The notes below the pieces were generated by a model. That model ran no database searches and was not told the DNA's origin. It was given only the letters and a program-made list of their open reading frames with translations. This document shows, piece by piece, positions 11,231 to 22,209 of a stretch of DNA of 64,000 bases. The translations under genes and the position numbers were made by a program. Source of the DNA: Aporrectodea caliginosa (lineage: Eukaryota; Annelida; Clitellata; Crassiclitellata; Lumbricidae); contig JACEVL010000494.1 of NCBI GenBank assembly GCA_020284085.1, forward strand, positions 920,001 through 984,000, in the 5' to 3' direction. How positions within the stretch are numbered: the first letter of the stretch is position 1; every line of letters starts with the position of its first letter.

Positions 11231-11444
11231 GCACGAGGGTGACCGGTCAGTGCATGAGGGTGACCGGTCAGTGCATATAGGGTGACCGGTCAGTGCATGA
11301 GGGTGACCGGTCAGTGCATGAGGGTGACCGGTCAGTGCATATAGGGTGACCGGTCAGTGCACATAGGGTGAACGGTCAGTGCATATAGGGTGACCGGTCA
11401 ATGCATGAGGGTGACCGGTCAATGCATGAGGGTGACCGCCTGAC
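11231..11444 (+). repeat. 21/22-bp minisatellite, ten units, each with TGACCGGTCA palindrome
   Basis: Unit S (21 bp, GCATGAG + GGTGACCGGTCAGT) and unit L (22 bp, GCATATAG + the same 14 bp) alternate in the order S S L S S L L L S S. Late units have CAAT for CAGT, unit 7 has GAACGG, and the last unit decays into CCGCCTGACC. Confidence 0.95.
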
Positions 11445-12580
11445 CTGTCAGTTTGTTTATTGTAGAAACCGTGGATTCGCACTGAGAGAATGCCGAAAGC
11501 ATTCGGTGCTTGGTAGAGACAGGAACTGAGGTGATAGAGGAAAACGTTTGCGCATTATATAAGCGTCAGAGACAGGTTAACTTTGTGTGATAAGAATCTG
11601 CGTGAACTTTGACCGATCGTACGAGTTAGGAAGACGTTTAGATGTTTATAGTCAACGACTTTGGAACTTCTTCTTTGAACGTTTCGTTTTATATAATAAG
11701 AAATAAAAACTGAGAGACTGTGTGTATGTTCCTTTACCTGTGCTACGCTACTGATCGGGCAAATCGACAGTAATTAGAGGCCCTATGATTCCCGAACTTC
11801 GAAAAGTCGTTTAATATTCTGTTTTCTCGCAGAGCAACCTTGGAACTCGCAACCTAATTCCTCTGACCATGCAGTCCAATCCTCAGCCGTGCGACCGGCC
11901 ACTGTATGTCTTCAGATCAATAAAAATATACTTTTATTGTTCACCATGCACTCGTTAAAGAAGAACACAATTTACATAAAATATATATATATAGCTCGTG
12001 TGCAGTCCGTGCACGGGGACCTTAAATGGCGTGGCACCCATTCAAAAGGGCAAGCGGTGGTGAAGGATCTCACCCGATCAATTCATTGAAAAATGAGCAT
12101 CATCATGGTCATATACGGTCGCTATAAAAAAAGTGTACATTTACATCTATTTTATGTGTAATTACCTGCGCCATATATATATGATTTCCCTAGAGCGCTT
12201 ACAAAAATTAAGTTAAGCAATCGTCTTATCACACGATAGTGTGTGTGATATAATTATATGGACGGTGAATTCTATAGATCGGTTTCTCTACGACGTCTGC
12301 ACAAGATAACGTTTTAAAACCGCGTCCATGTTATATGTATTGCATGTAATTGAATTCTTGAAGATGCAATGCATATATTCTATATGTCTACGTGTAATTA
12401 AACGCAAGTTTGTTGACAGGTGCGTATACAGGTGTGTGTATTTGTGTTAAGGTCAGCGTCTTTCTTCGACTTCCTTTGCAACCAGCAATACATGTCACCT
12501 GAGATAATGTGAAATTCCTACTAATAACCGACTTCCATCCACACCTTCAACAGCTATACAGCTATAATTATACACAGCAA
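11445..12580. other. non-coding, no gene seen
   Basis: No credible gene. A tRNA-like B box may lie on the minus strand near 11840-11890, but the evidence is weak. Confidence 0.45.
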
Positions 12581-12584
12581 ACTC

Positions 12585-13245
12585 CCTCCTTTTCTCTCCA
12601 TTCTCCTCCTTTTATTCTTTCTTTCTTCCCTAATTCTCTTCTTTTCTCTCGAGTCTCCTCCTCTTATTCTTTTCTTCTTCCCTTCTTCCTATAATTCTCT
12701 TCTTTCTCCTCATCCCATTACCAATAACTTCGCTGCTCGTCTACATCCTTGTAATTGACAAAACATAAACCTCTGTTTTTCCTTTGTCTTCTTTCTGATT
12801 ACCCTATTCGTTTGGCACATCCCTCCGTCCTCCGTCTCCTCATTCTTCCATCCTCCACCTCTTCATCCTCCACCTCTTCTCCAATTTCTCATCATCATTG
12901 TCACCACCATCCCGACCATCGACACCGTCGCCTGGTCTCCTCCCTCGTCTTCTGTCGTTTTCTTTCTCATGCAGTTCTTTCCAGTATAGCCTCTCTAAAT
13001 CTTCTGCTCGTTGTCTTTGATCTTCGCTCCTCCAAACATCAATCCTTTCCACACTTTTTCCGTTCTTCCTTCCTCTTTTTGCCTCCATTCTTCCTTCTGT
13101 CCTCTGTCGTTGCTTCTCCCTCGCTCCATCGCCGTCCACATGATCTTTCAAATCTCCCTTTAAGCTGTTTATGTTTAACTGTCCCTGTCCCTCTCCCCCT
13201 CTCTCTTCTCCCTCTCCCTTTTCCTGTCGCCGTGCCTCTGTAGGC
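12585..13245 (+). repeat. polypyrimidine (C+T) tract
   Basis: About 650 bp on the plus strand are dominated by TCC, TTC, TCT and CTC triplets with scattered purines. The 162-aa Ser/Pro/Leu ORF inside it is low complexity and not supported as a gene. The tract lies just upstream of the CpG-rich locus at 13.3-17.5 kb. Confidence 0.8.
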
Positions 13246-13273
13246 TCCGTCAACCGCCTATTCCACCTCAACC

Positions 13274-13491
13274 ATGGGCTTCCCTTCTCCCCAACCCGTT
13301 CCACGGACGGTTATCGCCCGCTTTGCCATGCACGTAATGGTCTTCCCGCTGACGACGACGTCCCTGCTTCTGCAACGCCAAAGGCTGCTGCTGATGCTGC
13401 TGCTGCTGGCGACCACAGCCAGCCGCTGTAACTCTGCATCGCATCCCTCGCCCAAGTACTACGGACTTCTTACGGAAGCATACGATGTATA
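13274..13491 (+). CDS. candidate signal-peptide exon (speculative)
   Basis: The 72-residue frame from the ATG at 13274 holds a basic stretch followed by a leucine-rich hydrophobic core (residues about 37-46, RLLLMLLLLA) and a TTAS-type cleavage region, which resembles an uncleaved signal sequence. It ends at TAG (13490-13492). GT dinucleotides at 13456 (CAA|GTACT) and 13487 (GAT|GTATAG) could be donors. Splicing from 13455 to the AG at 16014-16015 would be in frame with the membrane-protein ORF downstream, which lacks a signal peptide of its own. Both donors are weak and no transcript is available, so this is only a hypothesis. Confidence 0.25.
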
Positions 13492-13499
13492 GACGGACT

Positions 13500-13595
13500 G
13501 CAGCAGCTGTGGACTAATTCTCCGCCGTCCCAACGCAATCGAGAGACCAGCTGTGCATTGCTCCATCGCACAAAGACTATCGAACAGAATAGACT

Positions 13596-13648
<53 letters not shown>

Positions 13649-14521
13649 GCGTGGCAGACGGTTCCTTAGCATTCGATCGTCAGAAGAAGCAGACGGCTTT
13701 CTCTTCGCCTGCTATTGTCCAGCAGTCCATTGCAGCTCACCAATCGAACCTTTGCGGCCTCCGCCTGCTTGCTCTGCAACGCAGCGGTAATTTGCCTCGC
13801 CGCTTATACCGCGCATGCATACAAAACACGTGCGTACGTCACACAGCGTTTGGCGCCATCTGTCGTCTGCCGATCAGTGCGCTCCAAGCGACGGCAGCGG
13901 TGGCGACAGAGGAGAAGGAGGAGGAGGAGGAGGAGGAGGAGGTGGAGGGGCGCATTAATGGCCATTGTGTGTCTGTCCTGCGGTTATTCTGTTCTGCAAT
14001 CGAGAGCGCTGTTCTACCAGTTGTATAACTGCATTATTCGCAAAACAGCGACAACGGAGCTGGCCAACGAGCCAGACAGATGGACGGTCAGCGGCCGCCG
14101 CAGCCGGATGGACGGCCACCAGTTCTACCCCAGCGAGCAGTCCAACCTCCGCCGCCGCCGCCGCACCAGACGGTCACTGCAGCTGGTCGATGGATGTGGC
14201 ATGCCCTGAACCGGAAGTCGCGTGCAGTCGTTATTCTAGTTTTTCGTCTCGGTTTCCGGTCTGGTATTCTTTCCGAGCGTCTTTCTACTTCTGATAATGT
14301 ATTCGCAAACGGCGCACTCCTCTTCTGCCGCACGTGTGCGCATGCGCGTTGCGATGGAGACGATCGAAGACGTCATCATCGTCGTCTTCGTTCCTGGAAA
14401 TTGTAGATAGTTCTTTGCTCAAGATTCGAAGAGTGTGTTTACTTACTATGCGATCGTTACAATCAGAACAGCAGACTCGATATTCACATCGCCGCCATCG
14501 TGTCTGTAACCTATAATAGGC
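13500..14521. other. CpG-rich, probably untranslated leader or promoter DNA
   Basis: This block has many CpG dinucleotides and triplet repeats: CGT at about 13597-13648, GGA at about 13914-13943, CCG at about 14146-14163. Overlapping Ser-, Glu- and Arg-rich ORFs in several frames have no domain and look like composition artefacts. Its position between the pyrimidine tract and the CRE/YY1-like cluster suggests a promoter-proximal CpG-rich region. Confidence 0.45.
13597..13648 (+). repeat. (CGT)n trinucleotide run
   Basis: About 17 perfect CGT/GTC units. This triplet is rare as a microsatellite in animals because it contains CpG. Confidence 0.9.
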
Positions 14522-14691
14522 GCTATATAAATGCTCAGATATACGTCGTCGTCTGACGCTCAGTGACGTCACAGCCATCTTGCCTTCACCCGCCATCGTG
14601 TATTTATATACATGTGCATGACTGAACGACCATCTTGTCTATCCACCACTAATACGTGCGGCTAATGCGGCCATCTTGTCTGATTGCGTCA
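14522..14691 (+). promoter_or_regulatory. candidate promoter: TATA-like box, CRE and YY1-like sites
   Basis: GCTATATAAATG at 14522-14533 resembles a TATA box, although the same word also occurs in LINE 3' ends. It is followed by a full palindromic CRE, TGACGTCA, at 14564-14571. Three CCATCTTG words follow at 14575-14582, 14630-14637 and 14671-14678; the first and third extend to GCCATCTTG, the reverse complement of the YY1 core CAAGATGGC. A CRE half site (GCGTCA) lies near 14686. Clustering of these motifs in CpG-rich DNA is typical of animal promoters. The nearest downstream ORF is at 16020 (+), but YY1-type elements would also suit a minus-strand transcript. Confidence 0.5.
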
Positions 14692-14699
14692 CTATTGCG

Positions 14700-16019
14700 T
14701 CTGTTGGTCTGTTCTCAGCGGCTGAGATCGTCTCATCAGTTGACGTCTTAGCGGCTGAGGCTGCACCATCCGGGCGTAGCCTATACGAGCCTCGTTACTG
14801 TATACGTGACTGGAGGAGCGTAATTCTACTGGCATGCGATGCTCCTAGCTCAGGTGCGGAGTGGGAAAATAATCCCCTGTCGAGCGAGCGAGCGAGCGCA
14901 ACCCGTGGTGTATTCCTGCGCCCGTAGAGAAGTCACACATTTGAGGAGGATACATCAGGATCAATGGCCAACCGTAAAACTACTGCAGCAGGCAATGGAC
15001 GTTTGACATGCAACATTAAGGTCGTACAATAGGCCGTGTGTACATACGACGATGCACTGGGGCAATATATTGACGTATTTCGCTGAAACATGTTGAACAG
15101 TATTCGACAGGCTTGTGCATATTGCAGGCCAGGCCCTTTAATCGCGATCGTCGTGCTGTCCAAGCTGGTGTTGCAACTGTTCTGTTGACAGTATACCTGC
15201 TACGCAAAACGAACGACGGATCTGACAATTTGGGGCAACTGTGAATTGACGGTCAAGTACAAAGTGAGCAACAATGCGATGACGTCGGTAAAGTAGTCAG
15301 ACGGTCAAGAGTAATCGTAATATCGAATTTCTAGGACGCTACTTCAAAGCTGAGAGTGCAGGGCATCAGCTTATTCACGAGCGCTGTTTCGTGTCAAAGG
15401 GATTATCGAGAGACACCAAGTGGAGTTGGTCCAATTCCGGTCAACTATAGGATTGTTTTTAACGCAAGGCGTAGAAGATTTTGCTCACATGGTCCGACTG
15501 TATTCTGCGGAGTACTCACTCATGATGTTGCATCTTGGATTGTAAAATAGATGTTCTTTCTACCCGCTCAACTTAACCAGCTCTTCATCGCTTTTTGGAA
15601 TTTTCAGTGTCTTGCTTCTGTTGTGCTGTGCACTGTGCCAGATTTTCAGTGCGACGTGGTTGTATTGTAAGGACGATAGCGTATAAGCAAACATCGCGTG
15701 CACCTCAAAAAATCACTGGTCACTATAGGTTGTATTTATTTGTACACATCTATGCAAATGTTCTGATCGCGTTAAACTTGTTGTGAAACTGATTTTGCAA
15801 AGCAAAACGCTTACGACTTCTCAGATGAATGGGATTTCTCCTAAAAAAATGGCTCTAATTACGGATTGAATAGTGGGTCTGATTAAGAGATATCTTCCCC
15901 GAAGTGGCTGCGACGTATTGGGTTGTTGTTCTGTTTCGACTGCGGTCGGTCGAAGCTATGAACTGGTCAGGAAAGCCTTGGCGACGCACTGATGACAATA
16001 CTTGAGACACTACAGGCCA
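14700..16019. other. no gene recognised; possible 5' leader or intron
   Basis: Short ORFs on both strands show no domain. If the promoter near 14.6 kb drives the membrane-protein ORF, this would be its leader or first intron. CAG at 16013-16015 is a possible acceptor, without a clear polypyrimidine run. Confidence 0.4.
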
Positions 16020-17438
16020 ATGAATCAGTCAGTATCCCATTCAAACTACTCGCCTATCTTCAGTTCTGCTCTACCGCACTTCACATCTACTACCTCAACA
16101 ACCAACGTTGCAACAAACTCTGCAAAAGCAATAACGACAACGAGAACAACAAACGATGTCCGATCACGAACAACACGACGAGAAACGACGACGATCGTGA
16201 CGCGGACGACGACTTTGATCACGGCCGCCGCAACGCTGAAGACGACGAACCTAGTTGGATATCCGCTCCAGAACGACAACAGCCAGTGGATCCACCTGGA
16301 AGAGGAGGGCAAGACCTCTCCGGGAGACGGCAGCCTAGAACCGGAAAGCGAGATGGGGTTGCTATGGTTGCCCTACGTCGTCTTCACCATCGTTCTGCTC
16401 GGACTGATAGCCATGTCCTTCGTCAGGTTCCACTGCCAGCGCGGAGACCAGTATCGGCGGAGACGGTCCGAACTGGAGGACAAGGTTCCGGCGGCGCCTG
16501 GCAGCGACCGAAGCGTTCTCTCCGCCGCCGCCTCCGCCTCTGCCTCCCCTTACCAGCCGAACGGCGGATCGGCTGTGGTGCCTACTCCTGGTAAGCCGGT
16601 GCGCTGCGACGTTCCGGAACACATGGTGCTATTCCTCCAGTTCACGGAGACGGAAACAACGCCATCTGGAAACGGTTCCGGCTCTCAGGACGACCAGTCG
16701 ACCGGAACGAAACGGATCGGTTCCACTCGACGTGTCTTCGGTTTCAAAGCTCAATCCAAAGTGCCCTCTGTGGATACCGCGCTCGGTGGTGGCGGCGGCG
16801 GTGTTAGCGATGGCGGCGGTGGTGGTGGTGGTAGCGATGGCGGTGGTGGTGGTGGTGGTGGTGGTAAGCAACAGCGGGTCACCTGCCACAGACGCCCCTT
16901 AACATTCACGTTCAACATCAACGGAAGCATGGTGGACATCCGGTGCAGCGACGAGGAACGAACCAAGACATTCCACCTGCAGTCGACGAGACCTGGAACG
17001 GAAAACGGAGCAGGAGGAGCAGGAACAACCGGAAGTACAGCAGCAGCGGGAGCAGGGGCACCGGAAATGGTCGATCGGTCAGGCGACGGGTTCTGTCTGT
17101 CGTCGGCGGCAGCGGTGGTAGGTCACGACGACGAAGATGGTCGGATATGCTCCGGGAATTACCGGGAAACACCTCGGGCTGCCACGGCAACGACGACGAC
17201 GACTACGCTCAGCAGCAGCAGCCGAAGAAGCAGCAGCAATAAGACGCAGGGATACGCCAGAGGAGGAGGAATAGAAGGAGGAGGTGGGGTGGGGTGTGGT
17301 GGGACTGGAGGGGCGGGAATTTCGCCGCAGCAGAAGGTGCTTATGTATTCGATGACAACGGGCGGAACCTGCGACCTGAGGCAGAACAGCAGCTCAGCGG
17401 ACGAGGCTCTCTTCCTTCTACATCCAACCCGGTCTTAG
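16020..17438 (+). CDS. unrecognised single-pass membrane protein
   Basis: This 472-residue frame starts at ATG 16020; the frame stays open upstream only to 15996, so an upstream exon is possible. Residues 20-75 are Thr/Ser-rich (mucin-like). A hydrophobic segment at 113-135 (LLWLPYVVFTIVLLGLIAMS) is followed by a strongly basic stop-transfer (RFHCQRGDQYRRRRS), implying an outside N-terminus and a cytoplasmic tail of about 335 residues. The tail contains poly-Gly/Asp linkers (near 255-290), a more ordered block with CHRRPLTFTFNINGSMVDIRC, and Thr/Ser and Gly runs. GC-rich codon use differs from the surrounding AT-rich DNA. No signal peptide is present, so it is either type III or misses a first exon. 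I do not recognise the family. That it is a real gene rests on the TM/stop-transfer organisation and ORF length; the low-complexity parts weaken it. Confidence 0.6.
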   Translation: MNQSVSHSNYSPIFSSALPHFTSTTSTTNVATNSAKAITTTRTTNDVRSRTTRRETTTIVTRTTTLITAAATLKTTNLVGYPLQNDNSQWIHLEEEGKTSPGDGSLEPESEMGLLWLPYVVFTIVLLGLIAMSFVRFHCQRGDQYRRRRSELEDKVPAAPGSDRSVLSAAASASASPYQPNGGSAVVPTPGKPVRCDVPEHMVLFLQFTETETTPSGNGSGSQDDQSTGTKRIGSTRRVFGFKAQSKVPSVDTALGGGGGGVSDGGGGGGGSDGGGGGGGGGKQQRVTCHRRPLTFTFNINGSMVDIRCSDEERTKTFHLQSTRPGTENGAGGAGTTGSTAAAGAGAPEMVDRSGDGFCLSSAAAVVGHDDEDGRICSGNYRETPRAATATTTTTTLSSSSRRSSSNKTQGYARGGGIEGGGGVGCGGTGGAGISPQQKVLMYSMTTGGTCDLRQNSSSADEALFLLHPTRS

Positions 17439-17484
17439 CAGAAATGGCGGTCAACTGTCGCCCCTGCTGCATGCTCCAGATCAA

Positions 17485-17575
17485 TACGTGTAACTCTGTC
17501 TCTGTCTGTCTCTGTCTCTCTCTCTGGCTCTTTCTGTCTCTCTGTCTCACTTTGTTTCTCTGCCTCTGTCCGCGT
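17485..17575 (+). repeat. TCTG/TCTC low-complexity run
   Basis: Degenerate CTCTGTCT repeats lie just after the stop codon of the membrane-protein ORF, probably in its 3' untranslated region. Confidence 0.75.
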
Positions 17576-17989
17576 CGTACTCTAGTCAAAGCCCAGAAAG
17601 GGATGCTCTGAAAATCTGAACATCTGAAAACGCCGACAAGTCAAATGTTGCCTGCGAGGTGTTAACTACCAGCGCTGAAATTGATTACACACCGGTGAAA
17701 ATTCTCTGGAAAGGTTGTATGATATGATGTACAATGACCTGCTCAAAGATAAGGGTCTACGGCGAGCAAAAAGTATAAAGAACCGACAAAGAAGACCGAT
17801 CATCCCTCTCATAATTATGTCGTTCACCTACTACAAGGTTCTATGGCTGAACGCCTGGAAAACGAACGTGTAACGAAAAACGTCGAATCTGGAAGAGCTA
17901 CGACGGATAATTATCGACGACGCTTTTATTCTGCCTTAAATCTTTAATTTCTTGCATTTCCAACGCTATTAATCAGACAACGTTCAGCG

Positions 17990-18150
17990 AAAACAGTGGA
18001 CGGCAGCGACGACAATGACTCGTTAGAAAGCTCCGACGCCTTGACGACACTGACGACGTCGCAATTACGTCACAGTCGTATTATGACGTAACGATTATGT
18101 CACAGACCTGTAGGTTATTGTGACGACATGATTACGTCAGAAATATCAGA
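17990..18150 (+). promoter_or_regulatory. cluster of TGACG/ACGTCA words
   Basis: Repeated CRE-like half sites (TTGACGACACTGACGACGTCG, ATTACGTCACAG, TTATGACGTAACG, GATTACGTCAG) are packed into about 150 bp. A similar but longer array is seen downstream of the EHD gene. Function is unproven. Confidence 0.35.
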
Positions 18151-19020
18151 GACAACAGAAGAGCTACTGATACAATTGCTTTTTTCTTACGTCGTTAATG
18201 CCGACAGGAGCTGGGCTTGGAGTCGAGCCCATTTATATTGCTCCAGATTGAGACGCTCATTGTCGTGTTTTCTATGCCGCTCTTGTGCAAATCAGCTTTC
18301 ATCACGATGACGTTTTCGTCAAGTTCACTATAGAAATGTTGCACATATCAACAGAATGGCCGAAAGCAAGACATCAAGTTTATAATTGCGGACTTGTTTG
18401 CAAACGTGCTCAGGGCTTTGCATGCTAGCAGCAAGCAGCTTGCACAGAATTGCATACATATAAAATATATAGCTAAATTTATTAGATACTTTTAGGGATT
18501 TTTAAATAGAGGTTAGCTAATGGATCGATAAGGCTTGATAGGCTAAATGAGCTAGTAGCATGGAATCAAACGCAACAAAGGTATAGTTAACGATAAAACG
18601 GTCAGCAACATTTGAATCATTTCCAATATCTTCCAGGTATGACAATGAGATAACGAGATTCGCTTACTACGTGTCATTGTGATACGAAAATTGCGCCATA
18701 TTATATCAATATAATTATTATAGATGGGCTAATAATGTAGGCCATTTGCACAGGAAAATAGGCTACAGACGCTATACATCTTAAAAATCTGTTTACTTTT
18801 GATTTGAGGAACGAAAATATCTGAAAACCGAGACTTGAATAATTAATCATTGTACAATCAAAGTTCTCGTATCATAGTTTGTGACTTCTAATGATGCGCA
18901 CGCTTGTGTGAATAATATGGCATGAAATATTGTAAAGTGGGCACGGGTATTTAATCTACCATTACATAAAAGCTACATATCTTACATCTGTAATGTGTTT
19001 AATTTGGTGACCCTATTCAA
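18151..19020. other. non-coding, no gene seen
   Basis: AT-rich, no domain, no clear repeat. Confidence 0.5.
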
Positions 19021-19150
19021 GCGGAACTCTGTTCCTTCTGGGTCTACCGGTTGTTTCTCAATACCCATGTCAATGTTTCATGTCTGTATTTTTCTTTTGC
19101 TGATTTGTTGGGATTCAATAAACGAAGAATGAATGAATGAATGAATGAAA
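19021..19150 (+). repeat. LINE-like 3' end with GAAT/ATGA tail
   Basis: A GTTGGGATTCAATAAACGAA ending is followed by four to five GAAT repeats, the way 5'-truncated LINE copies in this window end. No coding part remains. Confidence 0.5.
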
Positions 19151-19233
19151 AATATCTTACACGAGAAACTGTCTGCATATAAGCCAATAGCACAACCGTA
19201 TACAGGCGTACGTGTACCCGTGTAGTAGGCATA

Positions 19234-19950
19234 TAGCTTTCTCTACCACTGTTCGCGATCTTGGCGTCACATTAGATCAAGAGCTTACCTTTGCACGGCA
19301 CATACACCAGCTCTGTCGCGACTGCTATTATCAGTTGCGCCAGCTCAGAGTCGTCTCGCGCTCTCTCACCACTAATGCTGCCTCTACTCTTATCCATTCG
19401 TTTGTCGTCACGCGTCTTGATCTTTGCTGTGCACTCTACGCTGGCCTCCCGGCTGTACGGTTGGGGTGTTTGGAGCGGGTCTTGCGCACGGCCGCGCGCC
19501 TCATCGGCCATATCCCAAAGTTCGGCCATGTCACCGCTTTTATGAGGGATGTCCTGCACTGGCTTCCTATCCCGCAGCGGATTGTGTACCGGCTTTCTGC
19601 TTTGGTGTGGCGGTGCCTCTTAGGTTCCGCTCCTGTGTATTTACAAGAGCTCTGTTGCTCTACTTTGGATGTGCAGGGACGTAGAGCTCTCCGCTCCTCC
19701 ACACATGGTGAACTTCTTGTTCCCCGTGCGCGAACTGCTCTTAGACAGCATCGCGCCTTCTCTGTTGCTGGCCCCATGGTTTGGAATGGGCTCCCATTAA
19801 CATTACGCCTTATTCCTAAAGTTCATTTAGATGCGTTTTACTCTAGCCTTAAAACCATCCTTTTCAGCCGAGGGTTGGGTCGGGAGCGCTCCTGAGTAGT
19901 AACCTTGAAGGGGCGCTATATAAATCTTTGGAATGAATGAATGAATATAC
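19234..19950 (+). pseudogene. 5'-truncated CR1/L2-type LINE: C-terminal reverse transcriptase and 3' tail
   Basis: The open frame to 19895 (about 220 aa) encodes only the region after the RT catalytic core. It shows TTVRDLGVTLDQELTF, the SLTTNAASTLIHSFVVTRLD block, CCALYAGLP, LHWLPIPQRIVYRLSALVW and the terminal FSVAGPMVWNGLPLTLR. These are the standard C-terminal motifs of CR1/L2 LINE ORF2. The catalytic YADD and the endonuclease lie outside the truncated copy. The frame is still intact, implying a fairly young insertion. The 3' end reads GGGGCGCTATATAAATC and then GAATGAATGAAT. It is transcriptionally plus and independent of neighbouring genes. Confidence 0.9.
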
Positions 19951-22140
19951 ACCATTACTGCTATGCTTAAAACGTATTCTTTTATTGCAGCAAAGTGATT
20001 CCGCCATTTTCTGACTGCTGTTGTCACCACATCTCATGTAGTGTCTTGGCTTATGGTGATTTCAGCATCCACGTCGACAACCCTTCCGACCCACTTGCAG
20101 TAGATATATTTTGCATATAAAATTATATATAGGCTATAGTTATTGATTGATTGAATAACAACAATTACAATTATAATTGTAATAATAATGATGATAATAT
20201 TTGTATAGTATACTAGCTAAAGCAGTAATAATAACAACCAAAGAACTTCTATAGCGCCACTATATGGTAATATCCAAGACATCTGCCGATGGTCGCTTCT
20301 GTAATTGTTAGGTTGTGTGCATACGAACTTCCGGAATAAGTCCGGTAAAAAACAGGAGAAAATTCTAATAAGACAGAGCAACAATCTAACGGTAGAAATA
20401 TCACGTAGCAGTAGGCTATGTATGTAGGCTTACATTTATATTGCGCCTTTCGAGAATCCGATCATGTTTTACGAATCTCATAAACCTAAAGCTGAGGGTC
20501 TTAAGGGCGAAGTCAAGGTGCTAGCAGAGGATAGATTCATGGAGTATCTGATAGTGATGGTAATAGTAGGAGTAGTTAAGCAGTTTTATATTATTGTTAG
20601 TAGAAGCGAGTTCGAAATTCGCCGAAATTCGTAAATCTGTACAAAGACCTTGAGCAAAAGGCCTTGACCTACAACAGTTCATTAGGCCTGTTATCGATTG
20701 ATGTCCACAGTGGATTGAATTATTATACAGATTGTGGTGCTACACAAATGAAATTAAAGATTACAGAGTAGCCTAATAGTAAGAGAGTAATAATTTTACA
20801 ATACTTTTCTAAGCAGTAAATAATTTCCGTTCCCGTAGTTCTAATATTGCTACAGAGCAATTTCAGCGCTCAGTGGATTTTGCTGTAGCCTACATTAATC
20901 AAAGCGAAATGAACTTTACTATCATTGTGATGGCAATTTCTACATAAATTTTGTAGGCCTACGCAATTTTACCTCGATGTTGTTCAGTTCGGCCAAGCTT
21001 ATTTTACATTTATCGGCTTTTTGTAACGATTTTCTGTGTCACTGAACAACGAAAAGGGTCAAGGTCATCTATTTAAAACGTGTAGGCTACCTTTGATATT
21101 TAGATTTGATTGTCTTTTAAGTGTTCAACAGTTTATGTTGAGCTTTGGATAAAACGTTAGAGATCGGAAGAGAGTGAACAAGACGTCACCTAGCGATCGA
21201 TGTCTGCACAATTCGTACAATGACTCCAATTTACGAATTTTTAACCGATGAAAAACTGAGTAGGCCTATTCATTCGCAGATTTTGCAGCATGTTCTCAAA
21301 AGTGTAAAATTAAATGTTATGGTAAATGTACACGTTTTCTATGGCGTTAGGTATAGGGCCTATGACCTTGACCCTGCGCATTATTCAGTGGACTTATCGG
21401 ATGAGACCATTCACCATCGCTGCCCCTTTAATGGGTGGGTGCAATACTAGTTAAGGTCTCCTGTGTAGGCCTACCTGGCCTAGGCTACTTAATATTATTA
21501 AAACCACAGGAATCACAGCTATTAGTTTAATGCTGTCATTTAATACTCCCCTGTTCGTAACCAATTCCCTTTGTTCCTTCTTCTTGCATTGATTTCCTCT
21601 GTTATGTAGGTTACTTATGTAACGAATCGTGGTAATTCTAATCTCTGAAATACAGCCACCATCGGTATACGTAGCCTATATAATGTTTGTGGCGCGATTT
21701 CTTTCGGCGAGTCAACGCTGAACTGCGATGCATTTTCTCCGATCATTTCGCTCTACGGTACTTCAAATCTCCAATGCCCTCAATAACAAATCGCTTCCTC
21801 TTTTCTTTTCTTACCTTACATAAGTTACATTACCTTACCTTGATGGACTACCTTAACATAGCATATCTCAGTTATATGTAATTTGACTGAACTTAGTTGA
21901 CCTTATTTCAGTTATATATATACCTAACTGAGAAAAGGTAAGGTGTAAGATCACGTAAGGTAAGATGAGGAAATTTTGTAACAGATTGAAACGCAGTCAA
22001 TTTGTAAGTAACAAAATTTCAAATGCAGTTCATTAAGTGAACCCGATCTTTTAAAACTCTCCTTAACACTTTAACGATGAGCAGCTTGGTTTCCCAGTCG
22101 CTTTAGTAAACTATCGTTGCTAAAGCCTTAAATGACAACC
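19951..22140. other. non-coding, no gene seen
   Basis: About 2.2 kb without a credible gene. It holds AT-rich patches (20150-20240) and short minus-strand LINE tail remnants (TATAGCGCCAC near 20250; ATTGCGCC near 20440). CCTTACCTT and AAGGTAAG words in opposite orientation occur around 21810-21965. Confidence 0.5.
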
Positions 22141-22144
22141 ATGT

Positions 22145-22150
22145 TTTATT
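22145..22150 (-). terminator. poly(A) signal AATAAA of the LBP/BPI gene
   Basis: AATAAA on the minus strand lies about 60 nt after the LBP/BPI stop codon, in the expected position. Confidence 0.65.
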
Positions 22151-22209
22151 CTTATGACTTACATGTATGGTTATAACGGCGCTACATAAACATTACTGAT
22201 AACACTACA

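Noticed and set aside
12755..13243. 162-aa Ser/Leu/Pro ORF
   Set aside because: Lies in a polypyrimidine tract; no domain, low complexity.
13558..14209. Ser-rich and Arg/Glu-rich ORFs of 156 and 164 aa
   Set aside because: Composition-driven frames over (CGT)n and (GGA)n in CpG-rich DNA; several frames open at once.
21161..21172. AGATCGGAAGAG, identical to the first 12 bases of a common Illumina adapter
   Set aside because: The next bases (AGTGAAC) do not continue as any standard adapter, and a 12-base match in 128 kb of strand has roughly a one in a hundred chance. No flanking join artefact is visible.
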